Shown: piece after piece, positions 1 through 6,383 of the stretch
Layout: the number at the start of each line of letters is the position of its first letter
Numbering within the stretch: the stretch's first letter is position 1
Assembly: GCA_944323135.1 (NCBI GenBank)
Contig: CALURI010000019.1
Span: 1-36,270, forward strand
Reading direction: 5' to 3'
DNA from: Candidatus Gastranaerophilales bacterium
Lineage (GTDB): Bacteria; Cyanobacteriota; Vampirovibrionia; Gastranaerophilales; Gastranaerophilaceae
Length of the DNA: 36,270 nt
The notes under the pieces: model-generated
What the model saw: only the letters and a program-made list of their open reading frames with translations
Database searches by the model: none
Told to the model about the DNA's origin: nothing
Translations under genes and position numbers: made by a program

Positions 1-68
1 TGAATGTGTACAACACCTTGCAATACGTTCTTTTTTTCTTTTTTCTTAGTTTTTACTGGTCTTGCCAT
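1..68 (-). CDS. rpsK: 30S ribosomal protein uS11, N-terminal part
   Basis: Partial gene; only the first 22 codons lie in the window and the rest runs off the left edge. The readable N-terminus is MARPVKTKKKEKKNVLQGVV followed by HI, a basic leader running into the (G)VVHI stretch that opens the uS11 core (E. coli has GVAHIHASFNNT). The ATG is preceded by an AAAGGAAAG ribosome binding site. It follows rpsM on the same strand after about 70 bases, the normal order infA-rpmJ-rpsM-rpsK. uS11 sits on the platform of the small subunit near the mRNA exit. The call rests on a short piece plus gene order. Confidence 0.88.
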   Translation of the reverse strand, partial: MARPVKTKKKEKKNVLQGVVHI

Positions 69-136
69 TTTTACTTTCCTTTATGTTTTTTATTATTTAT
101 ATTTCTCAGATTAGATAACCAAAATTTTATTTAAGG

Positions 137-508
137 TTATACTGTCTTTTTCTTAGTGATTGCCAAACCTTTTTTACCGCGTCTTGTTCTCGCGTTTGTT
201 TTTGTTCTTTGTCCGCGGCATGGAAGGTTGCGTTTGTGTCTTAAACCTCTGTAAGAGCCGATTTCTTGAAGACGTTTGATGTGTAATGAAACTTCACGAC
301 GTAAGTCACCTTCAATGTGATAGTTTGCCAATTCATTTCTTAATAATTTAATGTCTTCATCTGTTAAATCGTCTGTTCTTAAATCCGGTGAAATTTTTGT
401 AGCTTCAAGGATTTTTTTTGCTCTTGTAGGTCCGATTCCGTAGATGTATGTTAATGCTACTTCCATTCTTTTGTTACGAGGTAAATCTACCCCTGAAATT
501 CTTGCCAT
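137..508 (-). CDS. rpsM: 30S ribosomal protein uS13
   Basis: Full-length uS13 of 123 residues, the usual size. The start [20 protein letters not shown] is the family signature (entry into the tRNA-contacting head domain), followed by the helix-two-turn-helix segment [12 protein letters not shown] and the basic C-terminal tail [18 protein letters not shown] that reaches the P-site tRNA. The start has a strong AAAAGGAG site about 10 bases upstream. It lies between rpmJ and rpsK in the canonical alpha-operon order. The 236 bases separating it from rpmJ are longer than usual and contain several inverted repeats (separate entry), so it may have its own regulatory leader. Confidence 0.98.
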   Translation of the reverse strand: MARISGVDLPRNKRMEVALTYIYGIGPTRAKKILEATKISPDLRTDDLTDEDIKLLRNELANYHIEGDLRREVSLHIKRLQEIGSYRGLRHKRNLPCRGQRTKTNARTRRGKKGLAITKKKTV

Positions 509-744
509 TTTTTATTTTCTCCTTTTCTTGGCTTTGGTGCGATTTCGCACTCTCTGTTGTTAGATTTTTTTTGGTATGAGGCTTAAATACTTCCTCACCA
601 TTGACCGTTTTAAGTTCGTCAATTCAACTGTTACCAGATGTTCAGAAGGTCAGATGTCAGAATTCAAGCTATTTATGGGACTTCGTTCAAATATTATTTT
701 GTAATTGCTTGTTTTCTTGCCCTCTGGGCTTCTGATTGTCTGAA
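509..744 (-). promoter_or_regulatory. long structured rpmJ-rpsM spacer, possible r-protein leader
   Basis: A 236-base non-coding spacer inside an otherwise tight ribosomal operon. Inverted repeats seen include GTGCG/CGCAC just upstream of the rpsM ribosome binding site (about 537-550), GAGG/CCTC with flanking pairs (about 575-600), ATTGAC/GTCAAT (about 602-625), and GCCC/GGGC just after rpmJ (about 719-731). TTCAGAAG (about 630) and CTTCTGA (about 730) can also pair over distance. In E. coli the rpsM leader folds and binds S4; a functional analogue here is inference only. Confidence 0.35.
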
Positions 745-858
745 TTAACCTTGTCTTTGTTTGTGTTTAGGATTTTCACAAATTATTGCGATTCTGCCTT
801 TTCTTTTGATACATTTGCATTTATCGCACATTGGTTTTACTGATGATCTAACTTTCAT
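745..858 (-). CDS. rpmJ: 50S ribosomal protein bL36
   Basis: A 37-residue gene, too short for most ORF callers, read directly from the sequence: it begins [20 protein letters not shown] and ends [10 protein letters not shown]. It has the C-type zinc knuckle of bL36, with Cys11, Cys14, Cys27 and His32 as ligands. The length is the standard one for bL36. It lies between infA and rpsM, exactly where rpmJ is found in most bacteria. The zinc-binding form of the protein implies normal zinc supply; a zinc-free paralogue would lack these Cys residues. Confidence 0.96.
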   Translation of the reverse strand: MKVRSSVKPMCDKCKCIKRKGRIAIICENPKHKQRQG

Positions 859-895
859 TTTTTTCTTCCTTTATTGTTTTTGTTGTACGTAGTTT

Positions 896-1111
896 TTATT
901 TTAGTCTGAAGGTAATTCTTCCGCGGCTTAAATCGTATGGTGTCATTTCGACTTTAACCTTGTCTCCGGGCAGAATTCTTATGAAATTTTTTCTGATTTT
1001 GCCGGAGATATGTGCAAGTATTTCGTGGTCATTTTCGAGTTTGACTCGAAACATTGCATTAGGCATTGCCTCTAAAATGGTACCTTCTAATTCTATAACG
1101 TCTTTTGACAT
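896..1111 (-). CDS. infA: translation initiation factor IF-1
   Basis: 71 residues, the standard IF-1 length, a single OB-fold that occupies the A site of the small subunit during initiation. Signature segments are [20 protein letters not shown], the central [17 protein letters not shown] and the C-terminal [12 protein letters not shown]. The start has an AAAGGACA site. It heads the rpmJ-rpsM-rpsK run; the usual upstream partners secY, adk and map are not here, so this segment of the ribosomal operon has been split off and starts with infA. Confidence 0.98.
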   Translation of the reverse strand: MSKDVIELEGTILEAMPNAMFRVKLENDHEILAHISGKIRKNFIRILPGDKVKVEMTPYDLSRGRITFRLK

Positions 1112-1136
1112 ATTGTCCTTTCAAATTCGGCTGTTC

Positions 1137-1153
1137 ATTATACACCTATTATA
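1137..1153 (-). promoter_or_regulatory. putative infA promoter -10 elements
   Basis: Two perfect TATAAT hexamers on the minus strand, at 1148-1153 and 1137-1142, lie 26-42 bases upstream of the infA start. No convincing -35 box is seen at 16-18 bases from either. Since infA has no gene close upstream on its strand, a promoter is expected here. Confidence 0.45.
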
Positions 1154-1271
1154 AGATGTTATCTTTATCATACTTGTAAAATATTCAATTGCAAGGGGTT
1201 TGAACATGTTTTTTAGTATGATGATATGTAATAAATTATTATTGTTTTTCTAAAAATGGCACACTAACAAT

Positions 1272-1309
1272 AGTTGCTTGAATCTTAAAAAATCTTTATT
1301 CAAGCAACT
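1272..1309. repeat. 12-bp perfect inverted repeat
   Basis: AGTTGCTTGAAT (1272-1283) and its exact reverse complement (1298-1309) with a 14-base A-rich loop. On the plus strand it is followed by TTTTCG; on the minus strand, where transcription from the prepilin locus would arrive, there is no clear T tract. It may terminate or insulate between the broken prepilin and infA. Confidence 0.5.
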
Positions 1310-1380
1310 TTTCGTACTTTTGTAAATTTTTCTTAATATTTTTAATAAGTTCAATTTTTAATTAAACAAAATATTAAAAA

Positions 1381-2015
1381 TTAATAATTTATTTTCCATC
1401 CGTCTTCCATGATTCTTTTTATATATGTATCGTAATATATTTTACCTTCTTCTGAAACGTATAAATTGAAGACATAATAACCGTATTTATTTGGACTTTT
1501 TAATCCATTAACATCAAACTCAAACCAGGTAGATACATTGAAAGATTCATCTGGGTCAGTTCCCGCAAATGAACTACTTATTCCAGTAGTACTGTCAACT
1601 TTTATCATTGAACCATCTTGTAAAAAGTAATAATAGTCTTGGGACATATCATCTACATCATTTGTATCTAAATAACTTACTTTATAATTATTTTTTGCTG
1701 TTTCAAACTTTATAATATTAAAATATTCTCCTATATCTTTATAGTATTGGTCACAATTTGGTTTAAGGGGGCTGTTACATTCTTCTGCATTCGTTCTCAT
1801 ATTTGAGTATATTGTTGTGTCTTCAAGTTTATCTACTTCATCCTTTGCTATAATTTTTGTACTCCCTGTTGTATTGTAGAAATTGTTTTCCTTAGCTGTG
1901 TAACATAAACTTTTTTCTGATAATTTGCTATTAGACTTGGCATAGTAATTGCGGCAACTACTCCTATAATTCCTAATGTGATTAGAACTTCTGCAAGTGT
2001 AAATGCTTTTTTCAT
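1381..2015 (-). pseudogene. type IV prepilin-like protein, frameshifted
   Basis: The true start is the ATG at 2015, with an ideal AAAAGGAGG site 5-6 bases upstream. It gives MKKAFTLAEVLITLGIIGVV, a class III prepilin signal: short basic leader, cleavage after Ala4, Phe+1 and Glu+5, then the hydrophobic pilin helix (about residues 5-30). This frame stops at codon 56 (TAG, 1848-1850) just after a run of five A's (1854-1858 as T's). Adding one A restores a continuous reading (VQKIIAKDEVDKLEDTT) into a frame running to 1381, for a protein of about 211 residues with an acidic, Tyr- and Asp-rich C-terminal half. That half resembles the variable globular part of pseudopilins and contains NVSTWFEFDVNG and PNKYGYYVFNLYV. 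I read it as one gene broken by a single-base deletion, a sequencing error, or less likely a -1 slippage site. The function (pilus, pseudopilus or competence) cannot be told. Confidence 0.72.
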
Positions 2016-2061
2016 TATGCCTCCTTTTATTTTTATCTGTGATGTGTTGATTCTCTATTTT

Positions 2062-2067
2062 ATTATA
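2062..2067 (-). promoter_or_regulatory. possible -10 box of the prepilin gene
   Basis: A TATAAT hexamer on the minus strand about 50 bases upstream of the prepilin ATG at 2015, preceded by a long A run. No good -35 is visible, so support is modest. Confidence 0.3.
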
Positions 2068-2111
2068 TTTTTTTTTTAATCCACTATTGGAAAATTCTAT
2101 AAATCTGAACA

Positions 2112-2160
2112 ATACTGTTTTTATATGAGTTATATCACATATATTAACAGTATAACTCAT
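2112..2160. promoter_or_regulatory. nested inverted repeats between prepilin and XRE gene, operator candidate
   Basis: ATGAGTTATA (2125-2134) is repeated in perfect inversion at 2151-2160 with a 16-base spacer. An overlapping pair, ATACTGTT (2112-2119) and AACAGTAT (2146-2153), is also perfect. They lie between the divergent prepilin start (2015) and XRE regulator start (2198). Dyads of this kind are typical XRE operators, so autoregulation and control of the prepilin are plausible but inferred. Confidence 0.45.
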
Positions 2161-2197
2161 TTTATTAAATAGTCAATCCTTTAGAATATAAACTATA

Positions 2198-2416
2198 ATG
2201 AAGAATATAAAGTTATTGGAGCTTGGTAATAAGATTAGACTTGAGCGAATGAAAAGGGATATTTCTCAGGAAAAACTCGCAGAAATGGCAAATCTTTCTA
2301 TTCGTACAATAAGTGATATCGAACGTGGTATTACTGATATTAGATATACTAACCTTTTGCAGATTGCTGAGGCTTTCAATTTGAGTTTATCTGAGTTGTT
2401 AAATTTTAAACTTTAA
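2198..2416 (+). CDS. small XRE-family HTH transcriptional regulator
   Basis: A 72-residue protein that is almost nothing but a Cro/C1-type helix-turn-helix. GNKIRLERMKRDISQEKLAE is helices 1-2, MANLSIRTISDIERG is the recognition helix, and TNLLQIAEAFNLSLSELL is helices 4-5, the standard XRE pattern with SQEKLAE and TISDIERG. No dimerisation or sensor domain is present, so it probably acts as a compact DNA-binding dimer. No Shine-Dalgarno sequence precedes the ATG, which overlaps a TATAAT (2194-2199). Perfect inverted repeats lie 38 bases upstream and another palindrome lies just downstream (2472-2503), both possible targets. The domain is certain; the regulon is unknown. Confidence 0.88.
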   Translation: MKNIKLLELGNKIRLERMKRDISQEKLAEMANLSIRTISDIERGITDIRYTNLLQIAEAFNLSLSELLNFKL

Positions 2417-2471
2417 TTGTTAACTTTTTTTACAAATAAATGATTTTCTGAAATTGGCTGGGAATAATATA

Positions 2472-2503
2472 CTTAATATATATAGAGAGGTATATATATT
2501 AAG
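2472..2503 (+). promoter_or_regulatory. AU-rich 13-bp hairpin touching the ribosome binding site
   Basis: CTTAATATATATA (2472-2484) and its exact reverse complement (2491-2503) flank the loop GAGAGG. Twelve of thirteen pairs are A-U. The 3' arm ends in AAG, the first bases of the AAGGAG ribosome binding site (2501-2506) of the gene at 2514. In RNA it would partly mask the site; in DNA it is an operator-like palindrome just after the XRE gene. There is no T tract, so it is not an ordinary terminator. Confidence 0.6.
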
Positions 2504-2513
2504 GAGATGTACT

Positions 2514-2900
2514 ATGGCAATCAGAGTTGACGGTATTGAATCTGAAGATGAATTGAGGAAAGCTCAGGCTGCGGCTCAAGCTCAAGGTACATCTATTACT
2601 AATTATAACGAATGGTCGCAGATTTTACAGGAATTTCAGGAAAACGGTATAGAATCTACGGGTTCTTATGCCGGTGATAAGGCGAGAATGCAAGAAATTC
2701 AATCTGCTGTTGAAGAATATGCTATGCAAGTTCAGGAACAAGAAAGAATTCAGCAAAATTCTCCTGATAATAAAGAAACGGAAAAAGTTCAAAAATCTTC
2801 TGAAACTGATAAAAATCAAGAATTAAAAGCTACTGTTGCTAATGCTACAAGTTCTCAGATTATGGCTGATTACATGAAATATTATCATATGTTGATGTAA
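2514..2900 (+). CDS. hypothetical Gln/Glu-rich protein
   Basis: 128 residues from the ATG at 2514, chosen over an upstream in-frame start at 2454 because AAGGAG lies 7 bases before it and because the upstream codons cross the hairpin at 2472-2503. I do not recognise the family. The N-terminus MAIRVDGIESEDELRKAQAA looks folded. The middle (about residues 55-110) is Gln-, Glu- and Lys-rich with helix-forming stretches such as YAMQVQEQERIQQN, then a polar linker, and the end is SSQIMADYMKYYHMLM. There is no signal peptide or membrane segment, so it is probably cytoplasmic or a non-classical export substrate. It is convergent with lepB, 25 bases away, and may be under control of the AU hairpin and the preceding XRE gene. 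Confidence 0.75.
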   Translation: MAIRVDGIESEDELRKAQAAAQAQGTSITNYNEWSQILQEFQENGIESTGSYAGDKARMQEIQSAVEEYAMQVQEQERIQQNSPDNKETEKVQKSSETDKNQELKATVANATSSQIMADYMKYYHMLM

Positions 2901-2925
2901 TTTTGAGTATTTAAATTTTGAGATT

Positions 2926-3573
2926 TTATTTGAATACTTTAATTCTGTTAAATGGCCAGAAAAGGATTACGGCTTTACCTATAAATCTGTCTTCCGGTAA
3001 AAATCCCCACCATCTGCCGTCAAAAGAGTTGCCTCTGTTATCGCCCATCATAAGATATTGATGTTCTGGGATTATAATAGGACCGCAAATCATATCTTGA
3101 GTACAGGGTTTATCGTAATATTGGCTGCTTATATAAGGTTCATCTAAGGGTTTGTCATTTATATAAACTGTACTTTTACCGTCTTTGTCTGTTTTTAATT
3201 CAAATTTATCTCCGGGCATTCCTATTACACGTTTGATGTAAGCAATATCTTTGCAGAAAAAACCGGTAAGTCGTGAAAAAACTTTCCAAGGTGTATTTTT
3301 AAGGCTTTCAAAAGGCGGATAAAATACCATAATATCACCGCGTTTCGGAGTTGTGTAGAATCTTGAAAATCTTTCAACTACAATTCTGTCGCCTTCAATT
3401 AAGGTTGGACGCATTGAAGCTGAAGGAATCCATCGAATTTCTCCTATAAAAAATCTTATTATAATTACCATTACGACTACAAAGACTACGGTTTCGATTA
3501 TTTCTCGTACTGAAGGGTTAATTTTCAGGTAATTCTCTTTTATCTTATTTATTAATTCTTTGATTTTATCCAT
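2926..3573 (-). CDS. lepB: signal peptidase I
   Basis: 215 residues, a typical size for the shorter S26 family members. A single membrane helix (about 26-43) is followed by the catalytic Ser53 in IPSASMRPT and the general-base Lys114 in YIKRVIGMPGD. The GDNRGNSFDGRWWG box (about 175-190) and a C-terminal FWPFNRIK follow. The active site faces outside the cytoplasmic membrane and removes signal peptides of exported proteins, such as that at 35099-35524. Its ATG lies inside the last codons of the polyprenyl synthase gene (8-base overlap ATGGATAA), so the two are translationally coupled, a pairing that has no obvious metabolic logic. Confidence 0.97.
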   Translation of the reverse strand: MDKIKELINKIKENYLKINPSVREIIETVVFVVVMVIIIRFFIGEIRWIPSASMRPTLIEGDRIVVERFSRFYTTPKRGDIMVFYPPFESLKNTPWKVFSRLTGFFCKDIAYIKRVIGMPGDKFELKTDKDGKSTVYINDKPLDEPYISSQYYDKPCTQDMICGPIIIPEHQYLMMGDNRGNSFDGRWWGFLPEDRFIGKAVILFWPFNRIKVFK

Positions 3574-4420
3574 TTGCTATAAGTCCTAAAAGCTCTTTCA
3601 ATGCTGTTTTATATTTATTATCTTCTAAATCATTTATTTCTTGTAATGCTTTTTCAATGTAATTATTCAACAAAATATGGGCTTTTTCAATCCCATTTTC
3701 GTAATTTTTTATGCTGCCTGCAAAAATAACGGGGGCATTATATATACCTTCTTTAATATCTGATTTAGTTGTTTTCAGATTGATAATATCATCTCTTATT
3801 TGAAAGGCTATGCCAAAGTTTTTGGCAAATTCATTGCAGTTTTTATTTGATTTGGCAATTAAAAGACTGCCGCAAAGCCCTGTTTCGAATAGTTTTGCGG
3901 TTTTTTGCTCAGTTTTTTTTAGGTATTCTTCAATAGTTGGAATTTTATATTTATTTAGTCTTTGGTTAATTTCTCCGTTTGTCATCGCGTCAAGAGTGTC
4001 GGAAAACATTTCTATAAGCGGGATTGAATTTAATTTTGTTATATTTTTCAATGCTACGGACAGAAGGTAATCTCCTGTAATTACTGCAAATTTGTTATCG
4101 AATTCATTATTTATAGTTTTTGTGTTTCTTCTTTCCAAGCTTTCGTCAATAACATCATCATGAATTAATGAAGCGTTATGGACAAGTTCAATTGCTGTTT
4201 GAAGACGTATTTGATTATCATCAATATTTATGTTTAATGCTTTTAAATATAAAAAAGCCAGAAGAGGCCTTATATGTTTGGAAGGAGCATTTAAAATATT
4301 TAAAAGTTTTGATTTTAGAGGGTTTTGGATGTTAATCCCAAACGTTAATTCTTGTGAAACCTTTTCTATCTCAATTTTCACAAGTCCCAAGATTTTAGAA
4401 TATTTTTCACTAAAACTCAT
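3566..4420 (-). CDS. polyprenyl diphosphate synthase (trans, long chain)
   Basis: 284 residues from the ATG at 4420. A longer in-frame start at 4495 is rejected because it would translate through a terminator hairpin. The all-helical isoprenyl synthase fold is shown by KHIRPLLAFL, the first Asp-rich motif HDDVID (Asp88, Asp89, Asp92), TGDYLLSVAL and GEINQ. The second motif FQIRDDIIN has Asp210 and Asp211 but Asn in place of the last Asp. SDIKEGIYNAPVIFA matches the SDL..GN.TAPV.. segment of octaprenyl/solanesyl synthases more than that of FPP synthases. It probably makes the side chain of a quinone or another long prenyl diphosphate from IPP and an allylic primer. No quinone-head gene is nearby. 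It overlaps lepB by 8 bases. No clear ribosome binding site is seen before the chosen start. Confidence 0.85.
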   Translation of the reverse strand: MSFSEKYSKILGLVKIEIEKVSQELTFGINIQNPLKSKLLNILNAPSKHIRPLLAFLYLKALNINIDDNQIRLQTAIELVHNASLIHDDVIDESLERRNTKTINNEFDNKFAVITGDYLLSVALKNITKLNSIPLIEMFSDTLDAMTNGEINQRLNKYKIPTIEEYLKKTEQKTAKLFETGLCGSLLIAKSNKNCNEFAKNFGIAFQIRDDIINLKTTKSDIKEGIYNAPVIFAGSIKNYENGIEKAHILLNNYIEKALQEINDLEDNKYKTALKELLGLIANG

Positions 4421-4449
4421 ATTAATTAGATTAACATAAAATAATTTCT

Positions 4450-4486
4450 GAATAAAGAAAAACGACAAACTTTGTGCTTGTCGTTG
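4450..4486 (-). terminator. rho-independent terminator
   Basis: On the minus strand AACGACAA and TTGTCGTT form a perfect 8-bp stem (4461-4468 with 4478-4485), followed by TTTTTCTTTATT. It ends transcripts coming from the 4633-8550 gene run and lies just before the polyprenyl synthase start at 4420. Confidence 0.75.
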
Positions 4487-4527
4487 GAAAATCAATAGGA
4501 AAAAGGGAAAGGAAAATTTTTCTTTTA

Positions 4528-4639
4528 TTAAAGTTTCGAAAAACTTTAATATGTCCTGAGGAGTTTGACTCCTAATTCTTATTTGGGTTATACAAATTTA
4601 TGTATGACCGTTGTATTACGGGTAGATTTTTTCTACCCG
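4528..4639 (-). repeat. three consecutive inverted repeats after the coiled-coil gene
   Basis: From the stop of the 5781-4633 gene outward: CGGGTAGA/TCTACCCG (4619-4626/4632-4639, overlapping the TAG stop), AGGAGT/ACTCCT (about 4559-4573), and ATTAAAGTTT with its complement (about 4529-4551). None is followed by a strong T tract. They may protect the 3' end of the transcript upstream of the real terminator. Confidence 0.45.
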
Positions 4640-5781
4640 AATGTTTTGAATGTTGATTCTGTGTTTTTTTCGATAACTTTTTGTACTGCATCCATTTCAG
4701 TTGAAATTGCATCTTGTTCTGTATCGAGTTGTTTTAATCTTAATTCAAGGTTTTTATCTTGAGCTTGAACTATTTCGATTTTAGAGTTAATTTCTTGAAT
4801 TGCTTGATCATATTCATATTTTTCATATTCATATTGGTTCATAGCATCTTCGTAAGCGGCTTGGTCTGTCGCTGTTGAAGTAGTTAATGAATAAGTAACG
4901 CCTGTATCTTCTATAGGAGTTCCGTCATCATCATATTGCGGGATAGTTATATTTATATAACGCCCTGAACTGTCTTTTTCAATTTTACATCCGGCAGAAG
5001 CTTTTACCTCTTCTGTTTTAGTTTCGCTTCCGATTGTGTAACAATTTATGTTTGATTGAGAATTACCGTTATCATCATAGTTTGCGTTTTCTAAATCCGT
5101 AAGTTTATAAAAATACGGGTTGTATTCTCCGGTAGTGGTGTCTTTTACATATCGTACAAGATAATCGCTTGCTCCGTATTTTTGATTTAGTAATTCAATA
5201 TATTCAGCTTCTTCTTTTTGAAGTTGTGCAACCTGATCTGCGGATAAAGATTTTAAATATTCATCCTCGCTGTTAATTGCAATTGTTTTTCCTTCCGTAT
5301 CAATTGCGTTTCCGGAAAAATCAGGTGTTGCATAATATTTTTTATCTTTTGAATTATAGTAGGCTGTTGTTCCGTCAATATCATAAGTAATTGCATCACT
5401 CATATTTCTAAGAGTAGTCGCGCCTACTTTGAATGTAGTTCTGTTTTCATCGGCATTAACTATACTTGTAGATGCTCCGACAACTGAAAAATCATCTGTC
5501 CATTGTCTAAGATAGCTGACTGTATATGTTCCGTCGTTTTGAGCAATCATTGCTGTAATTTGGTTTGTTAATGCTCCGTCTTCGAAAGTATACACTGTTT
5601 TTGTGTAATCATCGACAGACGGCGGAACCGGTACTGACATACCCAACAAATCGTTGTAGTAGTTAGCAGACTGGTTAGACAATGTTGTTCTTTGTTGGTT
5701 TATCTGTTGACCTTCAAATTCAACATTGGTTTTTCTGGCTGTCAGTCCAAGAAATCTAGCTTGTGATGCTGCCATTCCCAT
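4633..5781 (-). CDS. hypothetical coiled-coil-tailed protein, short paralogue
   Basis: 382 residues. The N-terminus MGMAASQARFLGLTARKTNV and the C-terminal coiled coil (about 300-382, ending DAVQKVIEKNTESTFKTFG) are clearly related to those of the protein at 9752-11527. The middle is different, acidic and Tyr/Asp/Thr-rich. Conserved helical ends with a variable middle recall axial proteins of flagella and other type III secretion systems (hook, filament, cap). This is architecture only, as I cannot match it to any such family. No signal peptide or TM is seen, consistent with non-Sec export or a cytoplasmic role. The start is fixed by an AAAGGAAG site and by a leader nearly identical to that of the paralogue. 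It follows the HEAT-like gene after 108 bases and ends in hairpins plus a terminator. Confidence 0.8.
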   Translation of the reverse strand: MGMAASQARFLGLTARKTNVEFEGQQINQQRTTLSNQSANYYNDLLGMSVPVPPSVDDYTKTVYTFEDGALTNQITAMIAQNDGTYTVSYLRQWTDDFSVVGASTSIVNADENRTTFKVGATTLRNMSDAITYDIDGTTAYYNSKDKKYYATPDFSGNAIDTEGKTIAINSEDEYLKSLSADQVAQLQKEEAEYIELLNQKYGASDYLVRYVKDTTTGEYNPYFYKLTDLENANYDDNGNSQSNINCYTIGSETKTEEVKASAGCKIEKDSSGRYINITIPQYDDDGTPIEDTGVTYSLTTSTATDQAAYEDAMNQYEYEKYEYDQAIQEINSKIEIVQAQDKNLELRLKQLDTEQDAISTEMDAVQKVIEKNTESTFKTFG

Positions 5782-5867
5782 TGCTGTCGATCTTCCTTTC
5801 GTTTTACTTAGTTCTAGTATTCATGTTATCGACACATGAGAGTTAAAACTTTAATCATGTTTCAAAT

Positions 5868-5889
5868 CATGTTAAGATTTTGTAACATG
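5868..5889 (-). promoter_or_regulatory. 7-bp hairpin at the end of the HEAT-like gene
   Basis: CATGTTA (5868-5874) and TAACATG (5883-5889) are a perfect inversion with an 8-base loop, directly after the stop of the 6375-5890 gene. It is followed on the minus strand by a weak ATTTG tract. It could be a leaky terminator or a processing site between the three-gene run and the coiled-coil gene. Confidence 0.4.
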
Positions 5890-6375
5890 TTATGTTTGAG
5901 GCTGATTTCTAAAACGAGGTGAAATGTACGCTAGGATTGCTCCTCCGATTTCTTCATTCGGGTCAAAATTTGAAGCTTGAGGATGTAAAGAATTTTGTAT
6001 TAACATTTTTACAAGCGGACCGAATGCATCAGGAACTTGAGTTTTTCTGTATATTCCGGCAAGATATGTTTGAATGTTCGGAGATGTTGTATTATTGAAA
6101 CGCGACAAAATTGGATACATTTTATCAATACCTTTTACTCCGTTATCAAGCATTTCATTTACTATGTGTAAAGTCTCTACAATTTGGGTTTCATTATTAG
6201 AATGAGATAGGATATCTGCAAGGTATGGCAGGGCTGCTTCTCTTTGAGATATAAAGCAGTCAACTTTATTCTTGTCAACAAGAGTGTAATTCCTGTTGCC
6301 TGAAGGAAGCATACAAGGTTGATATTGCGTTATATTATTATATGTTACAGGTTGTACAGTAAGATAATTATACAT
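5890..6375 (-). CDS. hypothetical HEAT/ARM-like helical repeat protein
   Basis: 161 residues. After an N-terminal stretch without clear fold (about 1-45), the rest is paired amphipathic helices of HEAT character: REAALPYLADILSH, TQIVETLHIVNEMLDNG, GIDKMYPILSRF, NIQTYLAGIYRKT and AFGPLVKMLIQNS. Repeats of this type are protein-binding scaffolds. No catalytic motif, signal peptide or membrane segment is visible. It starts 8 bases after the stop of the four-TM protein gene, with AGAGGGA as ribosome binding site, so they are one transcript and may form one complex. The family is not recognised by name. Confidence 0.75.
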   Translation of the reverse strand: MYNYLTVQPVTYNNITQYQPCMLPSGNRNYTLVDKNKVDCFISQREAALPYLADILSHSNNETQIVETLHIVNEMLDNGVKGIDKMYPILSRFNNTTSPNIQTYLAGIYRKTQVPDAFGPLVKMLIQNSLHPQASNFDPNEEIGGAILAYISPRFRNQPQT

Positions 6376-6383
6376 TAATCCCT

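Noticed and set aside
960-1154. Plus-strand 64-codon ORF antisense to infA
   Set aside because: It is the shadow of infA, has no ribosome binding site and no coding character.
1381-2160. A single 259-residue protein from the start at 2160
   Set aside because: Its first 100 residues are the out-of-frame reading of an obvious prepilin signal that has its own ATG and ribosome binding site at 2015.
3566-4495. Longer start (4495) for the polyprenyl synthase
   Set aside because: The extra 25 codons run through a terminator hairpin at 4461-4485 and do not look like the family N-terminus.
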